Shown in pieces: positions 20,641-33,028 of a DNA stretch of 47,592 nucleotides; within the stretch, counting starts at the first letter, position 1, and each line of letters starts with the position of its first letter. The stretch is from Xylaria sp. FL1777 (taxonomy: Eukaryota > Ascomycota > Sordariomycetes > Xylariales > Xylariaceae): NCBI GenBank assembly GCA_022578965.1, contig MU400773.1, forward strand, positions 1 to 47,592, in the 5' to 3' direction. The translations under genes were made by a program, and so were the position numbers. The notes under the pieces were generated by a model. The model was not told where the DNA came from, ran no database searches, and saw only the letters and a program-made list of their open reading frames with translations.

Positions 20641-23600
20641 AAAGGTGTAATATTATAAAATTAATATAAACTTATTAAAAAAGCAAATATTTAGTATTAA
20701 TACTATAACTTTTAAATATTTATAAAAAAATAAATATAACTTTAAAAAACAAAAATAAAACAAATAATTGTTTAAATTTTTATAATAAATAAAATTAAAT
20801 AATTTTTATTTAGTAAAAAAAACTATTTATTAAAAATATAGCATAAATAATTATTAAGTTTATAAGTATAGCTTTACTTATAAATTAAAAAAAGAAAACA
20901 TTATATATTAAAACTTTAAATAGTGTTTAAAAAAGCTAAAATTTTTTATAAGCTTTAAATATATAAAAGTTTTTTTTAAAGTTATAAAAATTAGCAAAAA
21001 TAAAAAAAAATTTTTAATGTTATAATAAAGTAAATATATAACTTTATTTTAAGCAATAATAAGCTATTTAAACAAAAAGCTTATTATGAACTGCAAAAAA
21101 AAAAATCTTGTTTTAAATAATAAAAATTTAAATGCTAAAATAAAAAATAACAAAAAAGTTAAAAAAAAAAAAACTTTATTAGTTAAATAATAAATAATTA
21201 AATTAATTTTCAAATAAAAAGTTTAATAATTAAACTTTTATATTTTATAAAATAAAACTAGCAAAAGCTTATAATATTAAAAAAAATAATTTAATAAATA
21301 GCAAACTAAATAATAACTTTATTACAATAAATTAAAATTTTATATAAAGCATTTTTTATAATAAAAATAGCACTAAAGTTTTATAAAGCTATATATTAAG
21401 CAAAAAAATTAGCATAAATATGTTTTAAAGTAATTATTATAAGCTTTTATTTAAAAAAGCTGCTTTTTATTAAACAAAAAGTAAAAAAAAACCTAAAAAA
21501 CAAAAAAAAAAGCCTTTTATAAATTAAACAATTAAAAAAATTTATTTAAATAATAATGAGTTTTTTATTTAATTTAACATTAAAAATATATAAATGAATA
21601 ATAATTTTTATAAGTAAAATATTTTATTAAAACTAAAAAGTTTTAATTATTAAAAACTTTAAAAGATTTAAAAAGCAAAAGTTATAAAAAAAAGCTTAAA
21701 ATTTAAAAAAATATAAGCTAAAAAGTTTAAAAATTTTTTAAATAAAAAAACAAATGTTATTTTTAAGAACTTTATACTAAAAGTTTTAAAATATTTTAGT
21801 ATTTTTATTTAAATAATTGCTTAAATAAAAGCTAAATTATATTTTAAAACAGCAAAAATACTTAAATTAATGCTAAAAATAATACTATTATTTTTAAATA
21901 ACTTTAGTAAAAATTTAAATTAATAGATTAAATTAAATATGCTATAACTTATTTTTTAAAAAAAAAGCAATAAGTTATAATATAAAGCTTAATTAAAAAC
22001 TTTATTTTAAGAAATTTTAACTTAAATAAACATAAAAAATGTTTTTTTTTATAAAAGCGTAAATTCTTTAAAAAACAATATAAAATTTTAATAGTTAATA
22101 ATTAAAAAACTATAAAAAAGTTTTTAATTAATATTATAAATAGCTAGTTAACTTAATAAATATAAATTATTAAATAATACTTATAAAACTAGCTTTTTAT
22201 TAAATTATTTAATAATGCAAATAAAAAAAAAATAAAATATAATAATTTTATTATATATATTTATATGCTTTAATTTAGCTTTATAGCTGCTTTTTTAAAA
22301 AAGCAACGCTATAAAATAATAAAAGTTTTTTATAATTAAAACTAATAAAATAATTAAGTAATGTTATTTTTTGCTTATATTGCTTTAAATCTTTAAATAT
22401 TAAAAAATAAGCTAAAGTTTAATAAAATATTTTTTAAGATTTTAAACTAATATAATACTATATATTTATTATTTAAAAATAACTTAAAAAAACAAAAGTT
22501 ATTAATTGTTATATTTATGCTGCTTTTAAAAAAAGTAATATTTTTAGCTAAATTTTAACTAAGTGCTAATTTTGCGCTAATTGTGCTAAAAAAAAAATAA
22601 GCTTTAAAAGCTAATATAATTAGTATTAATAGCTTTAAAAAATGCTAATTAAACTTTTAATTTTTTTAAAATAAAGATTTATAAAAAATATAATAATTAT
22701 ACTAGCAGTAATAGCTTAAACTTATTTAAAAAAACATTAAAATATAAGTTTTATAATAAAAAAAATTTAAGCTTAATAAATTATTTTAACTAAAAATATT
22801 TAAGCTTTTTAAATTTATGTTTTATATTAGCTTTATTACTAAAAATGCAAAATATTTTAGCTATATTTTTAAGCATTATAAAGCTAAAAAAATATATATA
22901 GCTTTATTTAAAGCTTATTATAAAAATAAACAACAAAATCTATAAAAAAAATATTATTAAAATTATTAACTTTAAAGCGTAGTTTAATATTATTATAAAT
23001 TTATTTATTAATAAAAATAGCTTTATTACTAAAAATATAAATATAACTTAAAAAAAATTTAACTAAACTAATAATTTTATTAAATATATAAAATGCTTAA
23101 AAACTATTATTTAAATAAATAAAAAATTGCTGCTTTTTTTATTATATATAGTTAGTAAAAAATAAGCTATTTACTTTTTACTATTAAATATAAACTTTAT
23201 TATAAAGTTTTAAATAAGTTTATATTTTTAAAGCTTTTATATAATAGCTAATATAATACTTAAAACAAGCTAAATTATTATATTAATAATAAATTATATT
23301 AAAAAGCTAAATTTAAAAGCTTAAAATTATTAGTAACTAAAAAACTAATATATATTTGCTAAACTATTAGCTTAATAAATAAGCTATATAAAGCATAAAA
23401 ATATTAAACTTTAAATAAGAAATTTAATAATTAACAAAAAAAAATAAAAATAAAATTAAAAAAATATAATTTAAAAAAATATATAAATATAAACTTTTAA
23501 AAAAATTAAAACTTATATAATAATATAATATTAGTAGCTTTTTTAACTTTTTTTATATAAAATATTAAACTTTTTAAAAACTTAAAAATATAAAATAATA

Positions 23601-26290
23601 AAAAAGTTTATGCTGTTTTTAATAATAATTAATTACTTAAATACTTTTAATTATAATAAAAAAAGCACTAAAGCAAAAAAATACTAAAAGATTAATAATT
23701 GCAAAAACTAAAAATTTTACATATAAATTAAAAAGTAAAAATAACTTAATTATAACTTTAACTTAAGCATTATTAAACTTTTAAGCTTTAAAAACTAACA
23801 AATTAATAAAAAATAAAACAATAATTTTAAATATAATATATAAAACAAAAAATTAAAAAATTTATTTTAAAAATAATATGCTATTTAATAATATTGTTTT
23901 ATTTAGATTTTATAAGTAAAAAAAGCAAGCTTTAAAAAAAGCAAGCTATTATTTAGAAAATCTTACGTTATTTTAATAAAATAGCATTTATTAAAACATA
24001 TATTTACGTTTTAATACTACTTTTAAAAGTACTTAATTAATTATTAAACAACTAGTTATTTTTTTAGAAAAGCTTTATATAATTAACTTTATTTAGCAAA
24101 AAGCAGCATTACTAACTAAAATATAGTATTATAAAAAAATAGCACTTTTTTAAAACTTTTTTAAAATAAAAAAGATATATAATATAATTTTTTCTTTTTA
24201 TAAAATTAAAACAATTTTTTATAAAGCATAGCAAATTTATAGCATTTTAATTTTTAAGCTTTTAAAAAACATTACTATAAAAGTTTTAAAAACTTAATTT
24301 AAGCATAGCGTTTTTAAAAAAGCTTATAGTTTATATTATAACGCTTAGTTTTTTATACAAAAAAAAATAAAAAGGTTTAATTAATTAACTTAGCTATAAA
24401 AATAAACGTAATTATTATATATAATGCTAATTTTTTTTAAAGTTATAATAAGTTTTTTAAAAAGTTTATAATATATAAAATAATTTTTATAGTTAATTTA
24501 TTTTTAAAATATAATTAAATATTACTTTTTATTTTTAGCTAAATAATAACTGCTTTTTTTATACTAATAAGCTTTTTTTAAATAATTACTTTTTTATAAA
24601 AAGCAATAAATTTAATAGCTTAATTTTTAAAAGTATTATTAAAAGTTTTATATAATATATTACTAATAAAATGCAAGCTTTTTTTTAATAATATAATAGT
24701 TAAAAAACTTATTATTAAATATAATAATTATAAAGTTACTTTAAATATTAAGCAATTTATATTAAAACATTTTAAAAATTTTAATGTTATATTATTTAAT
24801 TTTAAGTTAGCTAAAATTATAGCTAGTATACTTAAAAGCAAATAAGCAAAACAAACAATTAAAATAATTAGTTATATATATAATATTAATAATAAAAGCT
24901 TAATAAAAACAAAAGTAATAAAAGTTTTTATGTAAAAAACTTATAAAAACATTATAAAAGTATAGTTTTTTTTAAAAATAATAATATATTACTAAATATA
25001 GATTTAAAAGTATACTATAATTATAAAACTATTAATAGTTTTATTATAGAAAAATAAGCTGTTTTACTTTAAAAAACTATAAAAAAAAGCTATAAAAAAG
25101 CTTTAAAAAGCTATTATAATAGGTTTTATTTTTATTACTTTTAATTATATAAAAAAGCTTATTTAGTTAAAAATTAACGTTTTTAAAACTAGCTAAAATG
25201 CTATTTTATATTAAAAAGTTAATAAATTTATTAAGCTACTTAAATATAAATTTAAAACATAAAAAAGCTTTAAAAAAAATATAATGTTATAAAGCTAAAA
25301 AAACTTACTATTATTAAAACTTTTTAAAAATTAAATAATTATTTTTATAAAATTATATTTTATTTAAAAACTAATATAAAAGTTTTTATAGCTTAGCTAA
25401 ACAATAAATTTTTAGTATTGCTAAATGCTTAATTAATAAAATAAATAGTATATATAAAAACTTTTAATTTTATATTTTATTATATGCTAAAAAAAAACAA
25501 ATAGCTGCTAATAAGCTTTTTAAAAAAATTTTTAAGCTATTAAATAAATTAAATAATTATTAAAAAAAATATAAAAAATTTTATTACTTTTTAATTATAT
25601 ATAATAACTATTATTATTATATATAAAAAATTAAGCAATTAATTAATTAAAGGCTTAATATATTAAAAAATAGAACTTTTATTATATTTAAAAAAAAATT
25701 AAAGCAAAAAAAGCAAGCAAATTGCTAAGTATTTTGTTTTTAAGCAAGTTTTAAAAAAACTTACAACAAAAAAAAAGCAAAAATACTTTAAAAAAAAAGC
25801 CTTTAAATTTTTTATTAATAAGTTTACTTTTTAAAAAAAAGCAAAGTTGAAAAAAAATGCTAAAAAAGGTTATTAATAATAAAAAAACTTAAAAAGCTAT
25901 TATTAAAAAAAACTATAAAAAAATAATATATAAAAGCTAAATATTTATAATTTAATAAATAATTTAAAAATATTACTAAAAAAGCTTTTATTAAAATGTT
26001 TATATTATAATAATTAGTTGTTTTAATTATTAAAAATTTGCTAATAATACAAAAACTAAAAAATACTGCTTTAATTACTTTTTAAATTTTTTAGTTTTTT
26101 AAGTTATAAATATATAAACTATATTATTAAGTAATAAATTTAAAGCTATTATAAAAGCAAAATATAAAATAATAACTTATTTAAAAGCTAAACTTTTAAA
26201 ACATATAAATTTTTTAAAAATACTAAAGTTTATTAAAAAAAAATTATATTTTAGTATAAAGTTTTTATTAAAATTAAATATAATAATAGC
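20641..26290 (+). pseudogene. Unidentified degenerate coding block, plus strand
   Basis: A 5.6-kb A-rich stretch whose plus strand gives protein-like frames between RIP-type stops, but with frame changes, e.g. near the T run at 24678-24685. Segments: about 21780-22080 (KVLKYFSIFIQ, KAKLYFKTAKILKL); about 22490-22600 with a Cys cluster (TKC..CANCAKKK); about 24540-24960 (FFYTNKLFLNNYFFIKSN, later FILKHFKNFNVILFNF, then ISYIYNINNKSLI); about 24971-25150 (LLNIDLKVYYNYKTI, SYYNRFYFYYF); about 25350-25860 ending in a Lys-rich tail. No RT, integrase or DDE motif was found, so it is not an obvious retroelement. It could be one large gene or two. No function assigned. Confidence 0.4.
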
Positions 26291-27131
26291 TTTTGTTAAA
26301 TAGGCTTTATATGATTATACGTTTAACATATATGTGCTAAAACAGAGTATAATAATCTTTGTATTATAAGCTGTTTATATTTTGTATGTTTAAGAAAAAA
26401 AAAGGTTTATACGAAGCAAAGGTTTTTTTTTATATATAAGAACTTTGCTAGCGTACAAGCTAAGCTAACATTAAGATTACTTTAGTTTATGCGATAGCTT
26501 TTACATAAAGTAGTCTTTATGCAAAACTTATTATACGTACTATATATAAAAGTTATAACTAATAACTAGTTATTTTAACATTAGCTACTTTTTTTTTGGT
26601 TGCAATTTCTTTTGTACAATGCTATTTAAAAGAAATAAAAAAGAATGGTTATGTAAAAAATTAAACACTTAATACTTTAGTTTTTACGAAAAAAAGGTTG
26701 CTTATATGTTTGCTCTTTTTGAACTTTATAGTTATATAAAGCCTAAGTTTAAAAGTAGTTGCTTTTTAAGTAAAGCATTTAAACCTTTATGCAGTTTAAT
26801 TATTGCTAGTATAATTAAGGTTTTTTGTTTTTATTGTTATATAGCTAACTAATGTTAGCTAATAGTATAAAGTAAAATATTAGCAGTAAGCAATTTATAC
26901 TAAAGTTAGTTAAAGGTTCTTTTTTTGTATAGCAGCAAGTTTAATAATGTATTAAAGTATAAAAGCTGGGCTTTGTTTATAAAAAAAGCCTAAATTTTGC
27001 AGTGCTTTTTGTTGCTTTTATATTTTTAGACCTTTTATTTTATAAAGCTGCTTATTTTGCTATTAGCTGCTTTATACACATATATATATACTTATAACAG
27101 CTTTATACTTAGTTATTTTTATATATATACT

Positions 27132-27154
27132 TATATATATATATATATATATAT
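27132..27154. repeat. (TA)n microsatellite
   Basis: An uninterrupted TA dinucleotide run of about 23 bases, with shorter interrupted TA runs in the preceding 70 bases. Confidence 0.85.
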
Positions 27155-27849
27155 TTATATAATAGCTGCTTTACTATAGTATAACATTAATAGTTATTAG
27201 CTTTGCATTATAAGCTAAAACAGTAATTATAATATTATATAACTATTAACTAGTAATTTTAGCAATTAACTGTTTTTTTAGTTGCTATATATAAATATAT
27301 ATGTTTGTTTTTTTTTTATATAGCTTATTATTTAAATAGTTTGCTAATAATTGTTTGTTATATAAAAAGTAATAAGTTTTAAGTTGCATTAATGCTTTTA
27401 GTTAATATTAAGGTTTAAATTTTATATAATGCTTTAATTACTTTTATTATAGCTTAAATAATTTATTATAAAAGCTATTTTTGTGCAGTATTTATTTAGT
27501 TGCATAGCACTATAGTTGCTTTATATAGCTAAAATGTTTATATAAACTACAAAAGTTTTTTATTTTAGGGTTGCTAACAAGTAATAGAATTTTAAAGTAA
27601 TGCGTATATTATGTACGTTTAGCAATTATATAGTATTTATTACAATTATTATGCTTAAATAAATAAAAAAGGATTAAGTATTGCATAATAGTTTAATAAA
27701 AAAAATAAAAAAAAATATTAAGCACTTATATATAGCTTAAAAAATAATCATATAAAAAAAAATATAAAATTTACAATGTTTTATAGTTTTTAATGTTTTT
27801 TTTAAAATTAAATATATTTGCTTATTGCTTTTTTACTTATTATATAATT

Positions 27850-28466
27850 ATTATAACGATTTTTATACAAAAGTATTCTTTTAATTTTCTTTTTTAATTT
27901 GTTTATATAAAAGTTATTTTTACTTTTTTTTTACAAATGCTTTTATTTGTATAGTTAGCTAATTCGTAAATACTAGGGTTTTTAATGCTTAGTTTAATGT
28001 TTTTTTTATAAACATGTTAGCTAAATTGTTTTTGCTATTAATTTATTATACTTTAAAGATTTTTTTTCTTTTATACGACTTTTTAAGTAATATAATATTA
28101 ATTATAAAGCATTTTTTTTAAGTAGTTTTTAGCTTTACTAAATAGTTATATAACGATTTTAAGTTTAAACATAATACAGCAAAAATTAAAAGTATTTCTA
28201 GTATAGCTATAATTTTTTAAAGCGTTATATAAAAGGCTATAGCGCTATTAAAGCTATTTATTATGCTATACAATTTACTAGCTAGTATATTTTGCGTTAT
28301 TTATTTACATTTGCTAAAGTTTTAATATATAATGTTTTTTTTAATTTTAAAAGCTAGGTTTTTTTTTATATAGTGCTTTATTGCAAATACAATAATAAAT
28401 CCAAGTTATAAAGTTATATTAGTGTTATTTGTAAATAAACCGTTTATAAAAATAAACAGTTTTATA
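27850..28466 (-). pseudogene. Unidentified decayed protein segment
   Basis: About 205 codons readable on the minus strand with TAA/TAG interruptions: YKTVYFYKRFIYK, TWIYYCICNKALYKKK, then RYSLLYNALKNYSYTRNT, FKLKIVI and near the end NPSIYELANYTNKSICKKK. It contains intact Trp and Cys and looks like a globular protein rather than chance. I do not recognise the family. It may belong with the larger frame at 29990-32730 on the same strand. Confidence 0.4.
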
Positions 28467-29989
28467 TAGCTTAAGTTTAAAAGTATAAACGTTAATCTAT
28501 AGTTATAATTATTTATTTATTACTTGATTTTATAGTTTAGATTTTTAATATTTATTAGTGCTAAATTAGTTATTTAAGCAGCAGCTATAAAGTTATACAT
28601 AGCTTTTAGTTAGCAAATGTTGCTTATATAAGCGCTATATACGCGTTAAAAAACATATTGCTATATAGCATTTTTTATATAAAAGTTAATTAAAGCTAGT
28701 TAGTTTGCTTAGCTTTTTTACGTAAATATTATATTTTTTTTATATAAAAAAGTAACTTAACTACTATTAAATTTAATAAGGTAATTTTGTTATAAAGTTT
28801 TTTTTAGCTTTGTATAAAACTTTGCTTTATATAACTTATGTTTTTTTTTCGCTAAGAATTTAAGTGTAGCAAAGCTAAACATATTGTTTATTTCTAAACT
28901 TATAATGCTAAATTTGTATAAAAGTCCTAATATAAACAACAAATATAAGTTATATATAAAAACTACTATACTAAGTTTTTTATAATAATATTAGTAATAA
29001 GTTTTAAATTAATATAGCTTTAACTTAGCTAAGCTATATAATAGTTATATAATTTATATAATTGTTTTTTTTAAAATATTTTAAAACAAGTTTAAAAAGT
29101 AATTATGCAAAGATTTTTTATGCAAGTTTGTTTTTTAATTATATATATGCTTACGTAATATTTTAAAGCTTGCTTAAAGCATTAAAGTCTTAAATTAGCA
29201 AAAGGTTTAAAGCTAATAATAATTATTAGCTTATTTGCTAAATTATTAGTAATTAAGTTAGTACGGTTTTTTTTTTTGTATTATTATAGCTTTATATAAC
29301 TAATTTAAACTTTTTATATAGCTTAGTTGTTTTTTTTTTAATTTTTTATATAAAGCAAAACTTAAAAATTTAAGTATTACTATATTTGTTTAGATTATAT
29401 TTTACAAACTAGAAAATACTTCGTATAACAAAATTATTAATTTTTATAGCATTTAATTTTTCAAACAAAGCGCTAAAAGTGCTAATAATGCTATTTTTAT
29501 GCAACTTTACTGCTAAAGCATAGTTTTGTTTTTTTTTTAAAGTTAAAAATAAGTTGTTAATGTTTTATACGAACGCTATAAAGAAGTTTTTAGCTTTTTT
29601 AAGTTTTTTGCGTTTTTTTTGTACAGCTAGTTTTATAGCTAGTTCTATAGCAATTATGTTTTTTTTTTTATTATTTGCTAAAATATGTTTAGTTATATAA
29701 TAGTATAGCTTAACTTATGTTTATTTAAAGCAAATTAAGCTGTTTATAAAGTTAATAATTATATTAAGTTCTTTAATTAATTATATTTTATATAGTTTTT
29801 TTTAGCTTTGCTTTTTACGTTATATAAAGACTTTACTACGTAAAAGTAAAAATAATACTTTATATAAAGCTAATTTATTACGTTTATAAATTGTATAGCT
29901 AATTTTGACTTTTGTTTGTTTTTTGCGAAGCATTTTTATAGCTTTTTTAACTGCTTTAGCTTTTTATATAATATTTAGCAAAAAAAGAA

Positions 29990-32730
29990 AGTTTTAATTA
30001 ACTTTTAAATATGCCCTAAATATAAAAAGCATTAAAATTAAGCTATTAAGCTTTGTAGTATTATTTAAAGCTTTAACTACTATTTACAAAATTAACTTAT
30101 TTTTTATATAATAACTTAGTTTAGCTTTTAGTATGTTATACATATAACAAAAAGATTTATATGCTTTTTTTATTTTGCTAATAGCTTAGTAAGCTTTAAC
30201 AGGCATTTTTTAGCACTTTATACTTATAATTTTAGCTTAGTTCTAAAATTCTTTAAACAAAAAGTTTATGCTAAAGTTATATATAACATAGTTTAAAAGT
30301 CTTTAATATACGTTAATTTAACACTTATATAAAGCTTTTTAAACGTTTTATACAAATATAAATTTTAAAAATATAGCTGTTTAAAACAATATAGCTATAT
30401 TAATTATATATAAAACCTGCTTATTGTTTATTTGTATAGTATTAATTATAACTTTATAATTAAAATTGCAGTTATTTTTAATTGTAAACTTAAAACAACA
30501 AAATGTTTAGTTATATAACTAGTAATAATAGCAAAACTTCTAAATTTTTTCTAAAGCAAAGCAATTAATATTATAGCTTATATAACTAAGCATATTATAT
30601 AGTTTTTCCGTATAAAAATATCTAAAGCGTTTATAAAGCTTTTAAAGTTTTGTTTTTATAAAATATAAACTTGCTTTATATAAGCTAATATTAAAAAACA
30701 AGTGTTCTTATTTTTATACAACAAAAATAGTTTTTTTGTTTTATTATATAATAACATTTTTTATATTATTAAAGTATGCTTTTAAACAGTTAGCGTTCTT
30801 TAATAAAAATAAAAAAAAGGTAAAAATATTTAAAACATAATATATAGTTATATTAAAGGCATTTTTTATTTGTATAGTACTTATAGCACTTATAGTATTA
30901 TTTTTGTTAAAACAAATGTAAGCATTACTTAAAGTTTAACTAACTTTTATATAGGAATATATTTAAAAGTATGCTTTTAATTAGGCTTTTTTTACTATTA
31001 AATAGTTAAAAGCGCTAGTATTTTAAAGTTTACTTTAGTAGTTTATATAATAATAATTGCTTAATATAAACTAATTATATAGTACTATTGTTTTATAGTT
31101 TTAGATATTTTTTTTTGTTATATAATAAAGAAATATGCTATTTATTAAATATTAAGTAGTTTAATTACTAAATTTCTTATTAATATTTTTAGTATTATTA
31201 TTTAACTTTAGATATTTTTTGCATTTTATTACGTACGAAAAGAATTTTTCTGAAATAAGTTTTTAGCTATAGATTATTTTGTGCAAATTAAAGAATACGT
31301 TTTTTATACAAGCTTTTTTTTAAAAAGTATAGCATATTAACTAGTAGCTTTTTTTTTAGCAAACAAAGCATTTTTTGTTTATATAAAAGTTCTAGTTTTT
31401 TTAGTTATAGCTTTAAAAATAGCTTAGCTGTTTAATTAGTTAACTTAATAACTTTAGTATAAATTTAAGTTATTAGTTTTTTATATAGCTATAGTTATAT
31501 TTTTAATTTATAAAATATAACTTATTGTTTTTTTATATAAAAGTTTTTGCTATACTGTTTAATGCTATATATAAGCATGCTTATAAGTTAGCAAAGAATT
31601 TTTTATATATAAGTTTTTAAAAAATTAACGCTATAGCTAACTTTAGTACACTTTAATATGCTTATGCAACGTTTATACTTAGTTAAATTTTGCTTTAGTA
31701 GTTAGCGCTAAACGTTTACTATGCTTTTTTAAGCTTATTAAGCATTAATTTAAATATTTTATGCAAAGCTAAGTTTAAGTTTTTTTTTTTTATTTATATA
31801 AAAAAAACTGTTGTTTAGTTAGCTTAATACTAGCTATAGTTTATATTAGTATTAAAGTAAGTATTTATTATATAATATATTTTACTTTAAGTTTTGTTTG
31901 AATTAATGTAGTTAATAAAAAAGTTTTTTGTATAACCTTTTAAAATATATAAAAATATAGCATAATATTAGTTTTTTGTAATTTTAATATATTAGCAAGC
32001 AGCAATAAATAAACAAGCTTTATTATATAATAAGTTATATAGCTTGCTTATATAATTTTAGCTTAAGTTCTAGCTTTTTTAGAAAGTAATATATTTATTA
32101 AGAGGTATAAATTTGTTTTGTACGAACTTTATTAAAAGTAAGTTAAAAAACGTACTTTTAACAGCTAGATTTAGTATTATACAAACATATATTTTTTGCT
32201 TTAGTGTTTGCAGTAAATAATGCTAAACAAAATATTTATATACTAGTTAAAAAATTAATTTATAGCTTACTTTTGTTGTATAAAGATTAAACAGCTTAAA
32301 GAAATTTTAGTGTTTAATACTTAGCTAAATTAATTATAGTTAGTATTTATATTATTACGTTTAAAATTATACGTTAAAACTTGGGTTTTTAAAAAGTAGT
32401 TTAGTATATAAATAGTTTAAAAAGTCTTAACTATTATATAAAAGAGTATTTAGCTGTTAGCTTAGTATTAAAAATATTGCTAATAGTTAAATAGTTATTA
32501 TATAATAAATATTTAGTAGTTTTTTTGATTTTTTAATTATAAAGTTTTTATAAGCTATTTTTATAAGCTTTTAAATTATAGTTGTTTTTAATGTTAAATA
32601 AATTCTTTTTGACTTAAAGTTTTTAAGCAAAGCACTTTGTACGCTTTAATAAATTTCCTAGAAATAATTTTTTGTTTATTTTTTAAAAGTTTTAGCAAAC
32701 TTTTCTTAGAAGTAATCTAGTAATTTATAA
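29990..32730 (-). pseudogene. Large unidentified minus-strand frame; very weak resemblance to DUF3435 recombinases
   Basis: About 900 codons. From about 32730 to 32030 one frame reads NLKAYKNSLWKLYN, then TISNIFNTKLTAKYSF, then YTSQQIYYFLKKLELKLKL. At about 32030 it continues in another frame (one shift or an intron) through NIMLYFYIFQKVIQKTFL, a basic helical tail (KLLYKKTISYIL), then SPNQKHTFKYIPIQKLVKL and INALDIFIRKNYIICLV to about 29990. The order alpha-helical segment, FLKKLGL-like segment and short NIM.H-like segment vaguely recalls fungal tyrosine recombinases of the DUF3435 (Starship captain) type, but the catalytic Arg/His/Tyr cannot be placed. I treat the function as unknown. Confidence 0.4.
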
Positions 32731-32835
32731 AAATATAAATAGTTAGCATAATAAAATGCTAGCTTAGTATTTAGCTCAATTTTAGTTACATAGCTAAAAT
32801 TAATTTTTTAGCTTTATATTTTAAGATTAATTTAA

Positions 32836-33028
32836 TGTTATAACTAAGCTACTTAAGTACTTTAGCATATATTACAGGTTATATATATATATAAAATATC
32901 CTTTTTATATCTATTTTATAGAAGTTTTTTTTCTTTTTTAAGCTTTAGTTTTATTAAATACTTATTATAAAACTAAAAATATATTAACTATTATACTTAA
33001 CCTTTAATGCTTTATATTTTTTATAACA
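32836..33028 (+). repeat. Gypsy A2 5' LTR (193 bp)
   Basis: Starts TGTTATAACTAAGCTACTTA and ends TTTTTTATAACA, the same 193-base length as both A1 LTRs in inverse orientation. It keeps the TGTTA/TAACA ends. Confidence 0.85.

Larger units (their letters stand above)
26291..29989 (-). other. Degenerate region, mixed coding remnants
   Basis: Moderately RIP-mutated DNA; its left edge (26300-26560) is GC-richer and may be a boundary. Apart from the minus-strand frame at 27850-28466 and an AT microsatellite, I could not resolve clear units. Scattered minus-strand stretches look protein-like but their frames were not followed through. Confidence 0.35.

Noticed and set aside
27560..27575. Single TTAGGG-like word (TTTTAGGGTTGC)
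   Set aside because: Only one unit, within chance expectation; not treated as a telomere tract.
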